From: VAZQ01 sp036555745
GTDB lineage: Bacteria > Pseudomonadota > Alphaproteobacteria > Rhizobiales > Xanthobacteraceae
Direction of reading: 5' to 3'
DNA: 22,189 nucleotides
Assembly: GCA_036555745.1 (NCBI GenBank)
Contig: DATBKV010000017.1
Location: forward strand, 1-22,189
Part shown: in pieces, positions 1 to 8,043 of the stretch
How the letters are laid out: each line of letters starts with the position of its first letter
Position numbering within the stretch: position 1 is the stretch's first letter
Notes under the pieces: generated by a model
What the model saw: the letters and a program-made list of their open reading frames with translations, nothing else
Told to the model about the DNA's origin: nothing
The model's database searches: none
Program-made: the position numbers and the translations under genes

Positions 1-217
1 CATCACCCTGGTGCCGCGCAGCCCGCGGATGAAGGCGGCGCTGTTCGCGGAAATCGCGAATCAGCTGGCCGCGGCCGGTGTACGCAGCGAGGACGTGTTC
101 GTCACCCTCACCGTGAACGGCCGGGACGACTGGTCCGTCGGGAACGGGGAGCAGCAGTTGCTGGACGAGGAGCTATTGCGCCAGCACGGCTGGATCCCGC
201 CTACCCGTACCCCTTAG
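1..217 (+). CDS. Tautomerase-like protein, C-terminal part (5' end outside window)
   Basis: Frame 2 is open from the first bases of the window to the TAG at 215-217, so the gene starts upstream and only about 71 residues are visible. The pattern of a helix (KAALFAEIANQLAAAGV) followed by a strand with EDVFVTL, then a D-W-S-x-G-N-G segment, matches the second half of small tautomerase-superfamily proteins (Tautomerase_2 / malonate semialdehyde decarboxylase-like). The catalytic N-terminal proline cannot be seen. The ATG at 29 and GTG at 11 lie inside the conserved helix region, so neither is the true start. The family assignment comes from motif reading and the substrate is unknown. Confidence 0.6.
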   Translation, partial: ITLVPRSPRMKAALFAEIANQLAAAGVRSEDVFVTLTVNGRDDWSVGNGEQQLLDEELLRQHGWIPPTRTP

Positions 218-237
218 GTCCGCGGTCCGCGCTCGCT

Positions 238-253
238 GGGAATTTCCATTCCC
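238..253. terminator. Short inverted repeat after tautomerase-like gene
   Basis: GGGAAT (238-243) and ATTCCC (248-253) form a 6-bp perfect stem with a four-base loop, 20 bases after the stop codon. There is no clear T-tract, so a terminator role is only possible. Confidence 0.25.
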
Positions 254-396
254 GGTGACGCAAGACAAGCGGATAAAGTGGGCCCGTTCAACGCAGCGAC
301 GCTTGAGGATTAGGTCATGGAAGCGGGTGGCCGCATCGCCTAGACTTTGCTCGTTCTGTAACTGCGCAATTCCAACAAGAAGAAGTGGCCCCAGCC

Positions 397-3300
397 ATGA
401 ATTTCCTTGCCTCATATTGCCGCGAGCGCAGACTCGGCCTAGCGATGTTCGCGCTCGTTGCCGTGCTTGCCATCGCACGATTCAGCGCCGTAGAGGCACA
501 ACCGAGCAACGGCGAGATCTCCCCTGTCTCGGGAGACCCGCTGGTTCCGGATCGCGGTGCAGCTTTCCCGCCGAGCTATGCCAAGCGAGCGTCGGAATGG
601 CAGGAAAACGAGAGAGCCTTCTATACAAAGCTGCTCGAGAGCAGACACTTCGATCTCCTGATCGTGCCCTGCCAGGTGCAGGAGTTCGCCTTGGATCGGG
701 CGACACGTTCTCTCATCACCGCGCAAATTGCGCTTGCCGTGGCCGCGGAAGGAAAGCAGCGGACGCCCGATCCTTACCTCGTAGCGAGGGCCCTCGGCGA
801 CGGCGAACGGCGCTTCGACAGCCAGGCGGTGTTCCGCCTTTCGGAGAGCCTCGAGGCGAAGCAGGTCTTGCTGTGCTACATCGGGCACGACCGCAAGGGC
901 CGGCTGCGGCTGACCATCCAGCACCACAAGCGCACCTTTAATCCTCCCAGCGCCCAGGCACAGTTGCGCAGCCTGGGAAGCGTGGCTTTCTCCGACGAAG
1001 TACCGCCCGCCGAGGCCGTGCAGGCGCTGCTGCCCCACGTGCTGGAGGCGATCGGCGTCGATCCCGCCTACTTGAAGCCGGTTCCCAAGAAACCGGCCGC
1101 GGCGTCCCGCCTGCCGGATTCACCACTCGCTCTAGCGTCGGATACTTCCGATCCCGCGCGCAATGCGCTCCATCTGCAGCTGCTGGCCGCGCTCACGCCG
1201 GCGAGGGCGGAAAGAAACAAGGAACGACTCATCGAGAAGTCCGTTCTTGCGCTGCAGGCGGTGCCGCCGACCTCGCGCGAATATCGGGTCCTGAAGGCGC
1301 GCGCCTTCATGCAGCTCGGCCTTCGCGTGGCCGCGCTCAAGCTCGTGGGGCAGCCACGGAACGTCGACGAGCGATTCGTCGTGGCGCTGCTCAACGGCAA
1401 CCTCCCGGAGGCCGAGCAGCTCGCGACGAAGGTGTCGGCCGAGTTGCGCCCACTGGCTGCGCTGGACGTCTACGAAGTTGCGTCCGAATATGGTGTGCGC
1501 ACGAAAGAAGCGTCTCTCGCCCAGGCTGCTGCGCTGAAGCTCCCGGGAACCGTATGGCCGTGGCTTGCGCAGCGTGCGCTTGTGGACCGGGATCTCTGGT
1601 CGCAGTTCGACAATGCCGACACGAAAGCGCTACTCGACAGAGAGTTTCCGATCCCGGGCTATACGCTCGAGTCCATTGTCCGCGGTGCAAGCGCTTTGAG
1701 GGACACCGGCCGTTTACGGGCACAGGTCGATCTGTCGGTGCTCACCCATACCCGACGATTCGAGGAGGCACATTCCAAACAATGGTGCTGCTTGGCCCCT
1801 GCGGCGGCGCCATCCGCGTGGGACTACCTTGGGCTGCTCGAAGCCATCGGAACCGACAACCTCATGCGTACCGCGGATTTCCTGGTCAAGATCCAGAACG
1901 CGCCGGACAGCGGCCTCGAAGCCCTCGCGCGCATTGAAGGTGCCTACAAGGATCATCCGCAATTTGCGCTTGCCCGGGCGACGGCCCAATTGGCGCTTGC
2001 GCAACATTCCGATGGCCCGGAAAAAAATGGGCTGGTCAGCTCGGCGTACGGCCAGGCCTCGGACGCGGTTTTCTGGGAGCAAGGCCAGACCCGCACGGCC
2101 AACCGCGCATTGCAGCTGCTCACCGCCATGCCGTCGAAGGATCAGTTCGGCGTGCGGTACAACCCCTATGCGTCGGATTACCCTTTCAAAGGGTTCTATT
2201 GGACGTGGGAAGTCGACTTCACTCCCGTCGACGCCGGCAACTTCCCAAGGTTCGTCGTCAATGCGCGTGCGGCGCTCGCTAACTCTGCTTTCGATTTCCA
2301 CGTCGTTGAGGAACTCTATTCGATGTATCCCGGAATTAACAAGCCGGATGAACAGCAGCGACTGGTCGAATCGCTCAACGACCGTTTCAAAGGACATCCG
2401 CAGCGTGCGCAGCTGCTTGCTCTGAATGCTCGCGAGCGAGGCGATACGGACGCCGCCATACGCTATTACAGCGAAGGCATCGCCGCGCGGCCGGGCGAGT
2501 GGTCATCCTACTTTGAACTGGGCCGCCTGCTTTTCGAGCAAGGCCTCGACGAGCGCGCGGCGAAGACCTTTCTAAGCTATCCACCGTTCACCACTCCGTC
2601 CGACGAGCACCCGGTCAGCGTGTCCAACCATGCGTACGAAGCAGGTTCTATTTTTTACTGGAGCGGGAATTTCGACACCGCAAAGTCCCTGTACCGGATT
2701 GCGGCGAAGCTCGAAACCGGCTCGGAAGGCAGCATGACAAGCGAGCTGCGCCTGCGTCTGCTGGAAGGCGACTATCAGGCGGCCATGCGCCAATCCCTTC
2801 AGCGAGCCAAGCGCTACCAATCGCCCTACGCCTATCGCGACTACCTCGGCATGCTTCATGCCATGGGACGATCCGACGACGCGTGGGCTGCCTTCGAGGC
2901 ATTGCTGCCCGAAACAGAGCGCCCGGAAATTTGGGAAACCGCGCTGGTGGGCCATCGCAAGCAGGGCTGGAGCGACAAAGAGATCGCTGCGTGGGCCGCC
3001 AAGGACCCGATGGCCAAGGCCGGTACCTACGTTGGATACTCCGCGCTCTACCTGATCCGCGCAGGCACTACGGACCGCAAGCCTGGCGCCGAATGGATCT
3101 CGCTGGTGGAAGGGATCGACCGCCCTGTATGGAAGCTCTCTTGGGGCGAGAACAAAGTAGTCAGGCCTTCGACGACCAGCCACCCATTGTTGAAGTCAAT
3201 AGGCCTGAGCGCGCCACTCGACAGCTATCTGCCGGCCTACACACTCGACTCTGGCAGTAAGACCAAAGTGGTTTCCGACCTTGTCTACTTTGCCCGCGGG

Positions 3301-3930
3301 TACGAAGCCTTGCGGCGCGCAGACTACCGCGCCGCAAAGTCTGCGTTTCAAGAGGCGTCGAGCATCTACCACCTCGCCAATCCGGAGAATAGCTACATGC
3401 TTCCCTACTACGCCTTTGCCGCAGCGAAGGCCGGAGATACGAGTGCGGTTCAGGCATCGCTGGATGGAATGCGCATTCACTTCCAGCGCCGTTTCGATTA
3501 TCACCTGGCGAGAGCGGTGATTTCCGGCTTAGGCCAAAAGCCGGACGAGGCGCTCGAGTCCTTGAAACTTGCATTGCACAGGCGTCCATACACGGAGGAC
3601 CGCCCTCTGTATACCGAGTATCAGTACGCTGAAATCGTGGAATGGCTTTTCGAGGCGACCGGGGACGCCAGGTACCGGGACACCCTCCTCGCGTGGGCAC
3701 GTGCCAACCAAAGCGTTGTTCCATGGTTCGCATGGCCGCATGCCATGGTCGCGAAGCATTCCCGTGACCCGCAGGAGCGGCAGCGCGCGATCGCGATGAC
3801 CCGCTATCTGGATCCGAGCTCCGAGCGTCTTTCCGGGCTCGACAAAAAGGAGATCGACGCAGCCACACGCGACTTCGCCGCGCTGAATCCCTTTCTCAGG
3901 CCTCGACGTTCGAAAAAGGACGCCATTTAG
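397..3930 (+). CDS. Very large exported TPR-repeat protein with TolB-N/FlgO-like N-terminal region
   Basis: The product has about 1177 residues. I chose the ATG at 397 over the upstream in-frame GTG at 385 because the purine-rich AGAAGAAG at 378-385 is well placed only for the ATG, and the ATG gives a clean signal peptide: a basic RERR stretch, a hydrophobic core, and a likely cleavage after VEA near residue 34. Residues about 60-230 (for example FDLLIVPCQVQ and KQVLLCYIGHDRKGRLRLTI) alternate strands and helices in the way of TolB-N/FlgO-like domains that precede TPRs. From about residue 250 the chain is almost entirely helical. The clearest TPR-like units are near 671-715 (RGDTDAAIRYYSEGIAARP), 745-775 (YWSGNFDTAKSLYRIAAKL), 812-835 and 963-990 (RRADYRAAKSAFQEASSIY). 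It probably acts as a periplasmic protein-protein scaffold. I recognise no enzyme domain and no specific family. Confidence 0.85.
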   Translation: MNFLASYCRERRLGLAMFALVAVLAIARFSAVEAQPSNGEISPVSGDPLVPDRGAAFPPSYAKRASEWQENERAFYTKLLESRHFDLLIVPCQVQEFALDRATRSLITAQIALAVAAEGKQRTPDPYLVARALGDGERRFDSQAVFRLSESLEAKQVLLCYIGHDRKGRLRLTIQHHKRTFNPPSAQAQLRSLGSVAFSDEVPPAEAVQALLPHVLEAIGVDPAYLKPVPKKPAAASRLPDSPLALASDTSDPARNALHLQLLAALTPARAERNKERLIEKSVLALQAVPPTSREYRVLKARAFMQLGLRVAALKLVGQPRNVDERFVVALLNGNLPEAEQLATKVSAELRPLAALDVYEVASEYGVRTKEASLAQAAALKLPGTVWPWLAQRALVDRDLWSQFDNADTKALLDREFPIPGYTLESIVRGASALRDTGRLRAQVDLSVLTHTRRFEEAHSKQWCCLAPAAAPSAWDYLGLLEAIGTDNLMRTADFLVKIQNAPDSGLEALARIEGAYKDHPQFALARATAQLALAQHSDGPEKNGLVSSAYGQASDAVFWEQGQTRTANRALQLLTAMPSKDQFGVRYNPYASDYPFKGFYWTWEVDFTPVDAGNFPRFVVNARAALANSAFDFHVVEELYSMYPGINKPDEQQRLVESLNDRFKGHPQRAQLLALNARERGDTDAAIRYYSEGIAARPGEWSSYFELGRLLFEQGLDERAAKTFLSYPPFTTPSDEHPVSVSNHAYEAGSIFYWSGNFDTAKSLYRIAAKLETGSEGSMTSELRLRLLEGDYQAAMRQSLQRAKRYQSPYAYRDYLGMLHAMGRSDDAWAAFEALLPETERPEIWETALVGHRKQGWSDKEIAAWAAKDPMAKAGTYVGYSALYLIRAGTTDRKPGAEWISLVEGIDRPVWKLSWGENKVVRPSTTSHPLLKSIGLSAPLDSYLPAYTLDSGSKTKVVSDLVYFARGYEALRRADYRAAKSAFQEASSIYHLANPENSYMLPYYAFAAAKAGDTSAVQASLDGMRIHFQRRFDYHLARAVISGLGQKPDEALESLKLALHRRPYTEDRPLYTEYQYAEIVEWLFEATGDARYRDTLLAWARANQSVVPWFAWPHAMVAKHSRDPQERQRAIAMTRYLDPSSERLSGLDKKEIDAATRDFAALNPFLRPRRSKKDAI

Positions 3931-3992
3931 TAGGGCTCAATCCTCTCCGGGCAGGGCGGTGCTACGATGCTGCCAACCAAGGGGAGGCAACC

Positions 3993-4808
3993 ATGAGAGC
4001 ACTCGTCGCACTCGCGGCGCTCGCCGCGCCGCTCGCCTACGCGCAGCCGAACATCGAAGCCGGAAAGGCCAAGGTCGCCAGCGTGTGCGCCGCCTGCCAC
4101 GGCTTGAACGGCGTCAGCGTGAGCGACACGATCCCGAACCTCGCGGCACAGCGCGCCGCGTACCTCGAGGCGCAGCTGAAGGCGTTCAAGGACGGACTGC
4201 GCAGGCCGGCGGGCGCCGTGAGCCCGACGGCGACGATGGCGGCGATCGCGACTCAACTCTCCGCCGAGGACATCGCCAATGTCGCCGCCTACTTCGCCTC
4301 GCAGCCGGGTGCGAGCCAGGCGACGCAGAAGTCGCCTTTGCTGCCCAACGTGGCGAAGACCCACGTCACTTTCCCGGATGACTACAAGACGAGCTTCGTC
4401 AAGTACCACACCATCAACTTCCCGGCGACGCGCCAGGTCCGCTACTACTACGCCAACAAGGCGGCGGCCGATGCGGCGAAGGCCGGGAAGCCGCTGCCGG
4501 CCGGCTCGTATCTCTTCGCCGAGGTCTACGCCGCCAAGCTCGACGCCAACAAGCAGCCGGTGATGGGCAAGGACGGCTTCTTCGAGCCGGAGAAGCTGCT
4601 GCTCTACACCGCGATGCAAAGCGGCCCAGGCTGGGGCAAGGACATCCCCGACATGCTGCGGAACGGCGACTGGAACTACGCGATCTTCACCCTGGAGAAG
4701 CAGCACCGCCCGGGCGTCAACCAGGCCGAGTGCTTCGCCTGCCACAAGCCGCTCGACAACGTGAGCTACGTCTTCACGCTGAAGCAGCTCGGGGCGGCAG
4801 GCAAATAG
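3993..4808 (+). CDS. Fusion of class I cytochrome c and cytochrome P460/c'-beta-like domain
   Basis: The product has 271 residues. GGGGAGG about 6 bases before the ATG is a strong ribosome binding site, and a signal peptide ending near LAYA (residue 17) sends it to the periplasm, where c-type hemes are attached. Domain 1 (about 18-105) carries the heme motif CAACH (32-36) and the likely axial methionine Met82 in the TATMAAIATQLS region, as in the cytochrome c553/c4 group. Domain 2 (about 120-271) has a WGKD segment, a WNYAIF strand and a C-terminal CFACH motif (247-251), typical of cytochrome P460/c'-beta. Known members oxidise hydroxylamine when a lysine is cross-linked to the heme, or bind NO without the cross-link; the sequence alone does not tell me which applies. 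The fusion would let the first heme pass electrons to or from the second. It follows the TPR gene by 62 bases. Confidence 0.88.
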   Translation: MRALVALAALAAPLAYAQPNIEAGKAKVASVCAACHGLNGVSVSDTIPNLAAQRAAYLEAQLKAFKDGLRRPAGAVSPTATMAAIATQLSAEDIANVAAYFASQPGASQATQKSPLLPNVAKTHVTFPDDYKTSFVKYHTINFPATRQVRYYYANKAAADAAKAGKPLPAGSYLFAEVYAAKLDANKQPVMGKDGFFEPEKLLLYTAMQSGPGWGKDIPDMLRNGDWNYAIFTLEKQHRPGVNQAECFACHKPLDNVSYVFTLKQLGAAGK

Positions 4809-4866
4809 CGGCCCTGCTCGGCGGCTTCCCCACGAGCCGGGCTCGAAGCTTGCTCGCCCCGTGCGC

Positions 4867-5019
4867 ATGAGACCTGCTCAGCTCGAAGCGCTCGCCGGGA
4901 CCGGCCTGCTGCTCTTCTCCGCGCTCAAGCGCGGCCCGCTCGGGATTCTTTCCTTCCTGGGGGCCACCGCGCTGATCGTCCACGCCGCCACGCAGCGCGC
5001 CGCGGAAGGGTTTCGCTAG
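4867..5019 (+). CDS. Possible small hydrophobic protein (50 residues)
   Basis: An open frame starting at ATG 4867 (or GTG 4861) encodes 50 residues ending in AAEGFR, with two hydrophobic stretches (about 9-20 and 25-40) separated by a short KRGP turn. That layout recalls the small two-helix membrane proteins of the DUF2892/YgaP-tail kind, but the match is weak. No convincing ribosome binding site precedes it. It lies 58 bases after the cytochrome gene on the same strand and could be co-transcribed, or could be a chance ORF. Confidence 0.35.
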   Translation: MRPAQLEALAGTGLLLFSALKRGPLGILSFLGATALIVHAATQRAAEGFR

Positions 5020-5037
5020 ACCGCGAATGCCCGCGTG

Positions 5038-5655
5038 TCAGCCGCGCGGTGGCGTCGCGGCGGCCAGCAGGTTCTGCTTCTGCAGCGCCTCGATCACCGC
5101 GTTGACGTAGCGCGGGATGTCCTCGCTGACCTTCGTCGGGCTCGTCTCGACGGTGCCGCTCCAGAGCAGCTCGTTCTTCGCCGCGTCGTAGAGGCTGGAC
5201 TCCGAGACGTAGACCTCGTACGGGTACGGCGGCGGCCCGTAGTAGCCGTACCAGGGGTATCCGCGGTAGAAGATGCGCGGCGGAGGCGGATAGTAGTAGT
5301 ACGGGTTTACCGGGTACGTCTGCTCCACCCGGACCAAGCGGGTGACGAGCGTCGCGTCGGCGCCGGCTTGGGCCGCCGCTTCCTGGCGCCGCGGCTCCGG
5401 GACCGGACCGTCGTCGGCAATGAAGCGGTAGCTCGCCACGGCGTCGACTCCCGCCGCTTTCAGCCGCTGGACGAACTCGTCCTCGAAGGAACGCCGGATA
5501 CCCGGCTGCGTGCTGACCTCGACGACCATGACCTTCTTGAAGCGCGCCGGCGAGGCCAGCTCGGGATTGCGCCACTCGTGGACCACCTGCGTCGTAGCGC
5601 AGCCAGCGACGGCGAGCGACAGAAGCACGGCGATGGAAAGAACCCAGGGGCGCAC
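5038..5655 (-). CDS. DUF4136-like outer-membrane lipoprotein
   Basis: The product has 205 residues from a GTG start at 5655, chosen because it places an arginine just before a hydrophobic core and a textbook lipobox (LAVAGC, Cys19); the open frame extends far upstream but only as antisense to the alkyltransferase gene. After the cysteine comes a strand-helix pattern (FKKVMVVEVS, then RRSFEDEFVQRLKAAGVDAV, then GADATLVTRL) typical of DUF4136 lipoproteins. A tyrosine- and proline-rich insert at about 115-145 (many Y, P and G residues) interrupts the domain. The gene follows the alkyltransferase by 34 bases on the same strand and may share its transcript. Its function is unknown; anchoring in the outer membrane is inferred, since no Asp follows the Cys. 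Confidence 0.75.
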   Translation of the reverse strand: MRPWVLSIAVLLSLAVAGCATTQVVHEWRNPELASPARFKKVMVVEVSTQPGIRRSFEDEFVQRLKAAGVDAVASYRFIADDGPVPEPRRQEAAAQAGADATLVTRLVRVEQTYPVNPYYYYPPPPRIFYRGYPWYGYYGPPPYPYEVYVSESSLYDAAKNELLWSGTVETSPTKVSEDIPRYVNAVIEALQKQNLLAAATPPRG

Positions 5656-5689
5656 GCGGATCGATATTCCTCGCCCGAGTATACGGCGT

Positions 5690-6238
5690 CTACCCCCGCC
5701 GCTTCGCCGCAAGCTTCGCCTCGTAGTCCACCCAGCGGTACGGGCGGCCGGCGCCGCGGTTCCGCGCCGTCGCGCCGCCCTTGTGCAGCACCCGGTGACA
5801 CGGCACGGCGAACGCGAACCGGCTGCGCGCGCAGGAGCTCGCGACCGCACGGATCGCCCGCGGCATGCCGATGGCTTCGGCGATCTTCGAGTAGGTGGAC
5901 GTCTCGCCGAAGGGAATTTTCCGGACTTCGCTCCAGACTCGCTGCTGCAACTCCGTGCCGCGGACGTCGAGCGGCAGGGCGAAAGGACGAAACGGCGCGG
6001 CAATGTACCGGACGACCTTGGCTACCGTGGCCTTGACGCGCGCCTCGTCGCGCACGAGGTTCGCCTTGGGAAATCGCGCGGCCAGGTCGCGGACGAGCGC
6101 GGACTGCTTCTCCCCCACCATGATCGAGACGATCCCCCGCTCGCTCGATGCTACGAGGAGCGCGCCGAGCGCGCAGCGGCCCGTGCCGTAGCGGATCGTC
6201 TCCCGCGGCCTGCGGGTGAGGGGTCCGTCCGTGAACAC
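5690..6238 (-). CDS. Methylated-DNA--protein-cysteine methyltransferase (Ada-C/Ogt-like)
   Basis: The product has 182 residues from a GTG start (no clear ribosome binding site, so the start is uncertain). The family transfers an alkyl group from O6-alkylguanine in DNA to its own cysteine in a suicide reaction. The PCHRV active site is present (Cys147), preceded by the DNA-binding helix region with DVRGTELQQRVW (91-102), IPFGETSTYSKIAEAIG (108-124) and a R-A-I-R-A-V-A segment. Two oddities: the usual Asn in the CAANPLA-type hinge before PCHRV reads as Ser (CARS, Ser139), and the usual short GxLSGYRWG segment after the active site is replaced by a longer HKGGATARNRGAGRPYRW stretch. The N-terminal ribonuclease-H-like part is present but divergent. 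There is no Ada transcription-factor domain. Confidence 0.85.
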   Translation of the reverse strand: MFTDGPLTRRPRETIRYGTGRCALGALLVASSERGIVSIMVGEKQSALVRDLAARFPKANLVRDEARVKATVAKVVRYIAAPFRPFALPLDVRGTELQQRVWSEVRKIPFGETSTYSKIAEAIGMPRAIRAVASSCARSRFAFAVPCHRVLHKGGATARNRGAGRPYRWVDYEAKLAAKRRG

Positions 6239-6310
6239 GCGAGTTATTCGTCGCGGCGCGCGGGGGTTGCGAGGCGTCCGAATACAGTTCCCGAATGAAA
6301 GCCCCGCACT

Positions 6311-6655
6311 CTACAGCACCATCCAGCCAATCGCCTTGTTGATCGCAGTCCGAAACACGTCGGCAATCGCGTTCCAGATACGCTCCGCGAGCTGGAGGTT
6401 GATGATGGCGACCGAGCGCAGCCGGATGCGCGCCACCACCTTCTGGTCCTCCATGAAGACCTTCGCGTCGTTCTCGTTGAACTCGCCCAGTGCCTTTTTC
6501 TTCTCCAGAAACACTACATCGTTGACCAGGGCCTGAGCGATGTTCTTCACGATGTCCTCGACCTGCGGCAAGTTGCTCGCGATGACGCTTTTCGCCGCCG
6601 CCAGAGCATCCGAGCCGACCTTGTCGAAATCCACGCCGTTGATCGTAGTTGCCAT
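6311..6655 (-). CDS. Small helical protein of unknown function
   Basis: The product has 114 residues. AGGGGA about 6 bases before the ATG is a reasonable ribosome binding site. No signal peptide is visible. The chain looks largely alpha-helical, with charged amphipathic stretches (about 50-75) and ends in an amphipathic helix with WMVL. I recognise no family. It begins 20 bases after the stop of the lipoprotein gene 6676-7311 on the same strand, so the two are very likely co-transcribed and may act together. Confidence 0.7.
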   Translation of the reverse strand: MATTINGVDFDKVGSDALAAAKSVIASNLPQVEDIVKNIAQALVNDVVFLEKKKALGEFNENDAKVFMEDQKVVARIRLRSVAIINLQLAERIWNAIADVFRTAINKAIGWMVL

Positions 6656-6675
6656 CGCCGTCCCCTATATCGGTC

Positions 6676-7311
6676 CTATTTGGCCTTCTTGAAGGCTTCC
6701 GCCTTCTGGATCGCCAGCACCGCGTTGAACAGGTTCTGCTTGCGCCCTTCCCAGTTGGCTTTTTTCAGGATCTGCGTCTTCTCGGTCAGGACCGGATCCG
6801 CATGCTGCTCGCGCCAGCGCACTACCAGGCATTTCAGGTCGACGTAGTTCTTGACCGTCAGGCTCGCGGCGTCCTTGAACTGTTCGTCCAGGTCCTTGCA
6901 CGCCGCAGGAAGTTCGATCTCCTTCCCGACCAGGTCCTCGATCTTCCTGTTGATCTTCTCGCCGATCGCGTCGAGCTTGCCGCTGCCCGCCAGGGCTCTC
7001 ATGATGAGCAGGTCCGCATCGTCCAGCAGCGCGCCGTATTTGGGCGCGAACTTCGAGTAGTGCGCCGGGCTCTTCTCCGGCTCCTTGATTCGCCTGCGAT
7101 CGTCATCCGTGAGCGGGCTGCTCTCCATGCCCTCCTCGATGATGCCCGCGCCTTTCCTGTAGAAGGCCTCGGTGTCGTTGAAGAGCTTCTCATCGTAGGG
7201 CTGCACCAGCGTGATCGGGCACCCGACGATCAGCAGGCTCGCGATGACCACGCTCGCAATCGAAGCCCAACGATCACGGCGAGCCGCCGACATGCAGCGT
7301 AGGTCCGTCAT
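6676..7311 (-). CDS. Lipoprotein of unknown function
   Basis: The product has 211 residues. The ATG at 7311 is preceded by AAGGGGGGG at a suitable distance. Basic residues (AARRDR) lead into a hydrophobic stretch and a lipobox (LIVGC, Cys31), so export and lipidation are likely. The mature part is highly charged and helical, with one candidate disulfide pair (the Cys in PAACKDL and in DLKCLVV). I recognise no family. A good sigma-70-like promoter lies just upstream (7345-7373). Downstream it is followed within 20 bases by a small helical protein, and upstream lies a muramidase gene on the same strand. Confidence 0.72.
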   Translation of the reverse strand: MTDLRCMSAARRDRWASIASVVIASLLIVGCPITLVQPYDEKLFNDTEAFYRKGAGIIEEGMESSPLTDDDRRRIKEPEKSPAHYSKFAPKYGALLDDADLLIMRALAGSGKLDAIGEKINRKIEDLVGKEIELPAACKDLDEQFKDAASLTVKNYVDLKCLVVRWREQHADPVLTEKTQILKKANWEGRKQNLFNAVLAIQKAEAFKKAK

Positions 7312-7344
7312 GGAACGCCCCCCCTTAACTGACTTGCGCTCGGT

Positions 7345-7373
7345 ACGCTATCGGAACGCATCCGCCGAATCAA
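7345..7373 (-). promoter_or_regulatory. Sigma-70-like promoter for the lipoprotein/small-protein pair
   Basis: Read on the minus strand: TTGATT, 17 bases, TAGCGT, about 34 bases before the ATG at 7311. Spacing is ideal and both boxes match the consensus partly. This suggests the 7311-6311 pair is transcribed separately from the muramidase gene upstream. Confidence 0.45.
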
Positions 7374-7467
7374 GCATGTCGCGCGCCGGCAGCATGCCCG
7401 TCACTCTCGCGGCAAGCGCTCGAGCATTCGATCGCTTCTGACCCGGACCATGTCCTGGCTGCGCGCT

Positions 7468-8004
7468 TCACAGGTTGGGGAAGGATTCGACCCGCGCCAG
7501 CCAGCCTTTCAGGAATCTCCGCAGCGCAGGGTGGTTGTCGACGAGGTCGCGGTAATAGTCGATGCGGCCTTGCCTGAAACGCCGATAAATAGCCCTCTGG
7601 TCCGCGCCTTTCAGCACCGCGATGGTCGCCGGGCCGACGTCGCCATCCACCGCGAGCGGCGGCCTCGCACCCGATTCATTGAGCGTGCGCTGCAGCAACT
7701 TGCCAGCGTTCGTTCCGGCGTTGACCTGGAAGTCGAAAACGATGTTGGCGAGGTCCTGCGATTCGATCTCGTCGCCGTGAATCCTGTCCCAGTAAAGCGG
7801 CTTGTAGATCCTTCCGGCCTGCGCGTCGGTAATCGCTTTGAGGTTCTCCAGCGTGGGAGCGATATCCAGCAAAGCCCGAGCGCATTTCTGGAACGTCGCC
7901 ATGGTGATGCCTTTGTTGGTTGCTCCTCCCGGGTCGGCCGGGTCGTTCACGAAGCCGCCTTCGTGTTTCAGCAGGGTCGGAAAGAACGCATCGAAACTGG
8001 CCAC
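7468..8004 (-). CDS. Glycoside hydrolase family 108 N-acetylmuramidase (phage-type lysozyme)
   Basis: The product has 178 residues. I chose the GTG at 8004 because GGAGGTGA sits 7 bases before it; the longer frame up to 8037 starts inside that ribosome binding site region. The N-terminus has the GH108 signature HEGGFVNDPADPGGATNKGI with the catalytic glutamate at residue 15, and the C-terminal half (WDRI, then a helix with NAGTNAGKLLQ, DGDVGPATI and RIDYYRDLV) fits the peptidoglycan-binding domain that normally follows (PG_binding_3). The expected role is cleavage of the glycan backbone of peptidoglycan. No signal peptide is present, as is common for phage endolysins and secretion-associated muramidases. 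It lies 39 bases downstream of an LprI-like gene. No holin or other phage gene is seen nearby. Confidence 0.88.
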   Translation of the reverse strand: MASFDAFFPTLLKHEGGFVNDPADPGGATNKGITMATFQKCARALLDIAPTLENLKAITDAQAGRIYKPLYWDRIHGDEIESQDLANIVFDFQVNAGTNAGKLLQRTLNESGARPPLAVDGDVGPATIAVLKGADQRAIYRRFRQGRIDYYRDLVDNHPALRRFLKGWLARVESFPNL

Positions 8005-8043
8005 GATCTCACCTCCGTTGGGAACGAGCGCGGGCACGGCGCG

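Noticed and set aside
3927..4868. 313-residue minus-strand open frame
   Set aside because: Antisense to the cytochrome fusion gene, which has two heme motifs and a signal peptide.
7468..8004. Prophage remnant suggested by the GH108 muramidase
   Set aside because: No holin, spanin, tail, integrase or attachment site is seen around it, so a prophage cannot be supported from this window.
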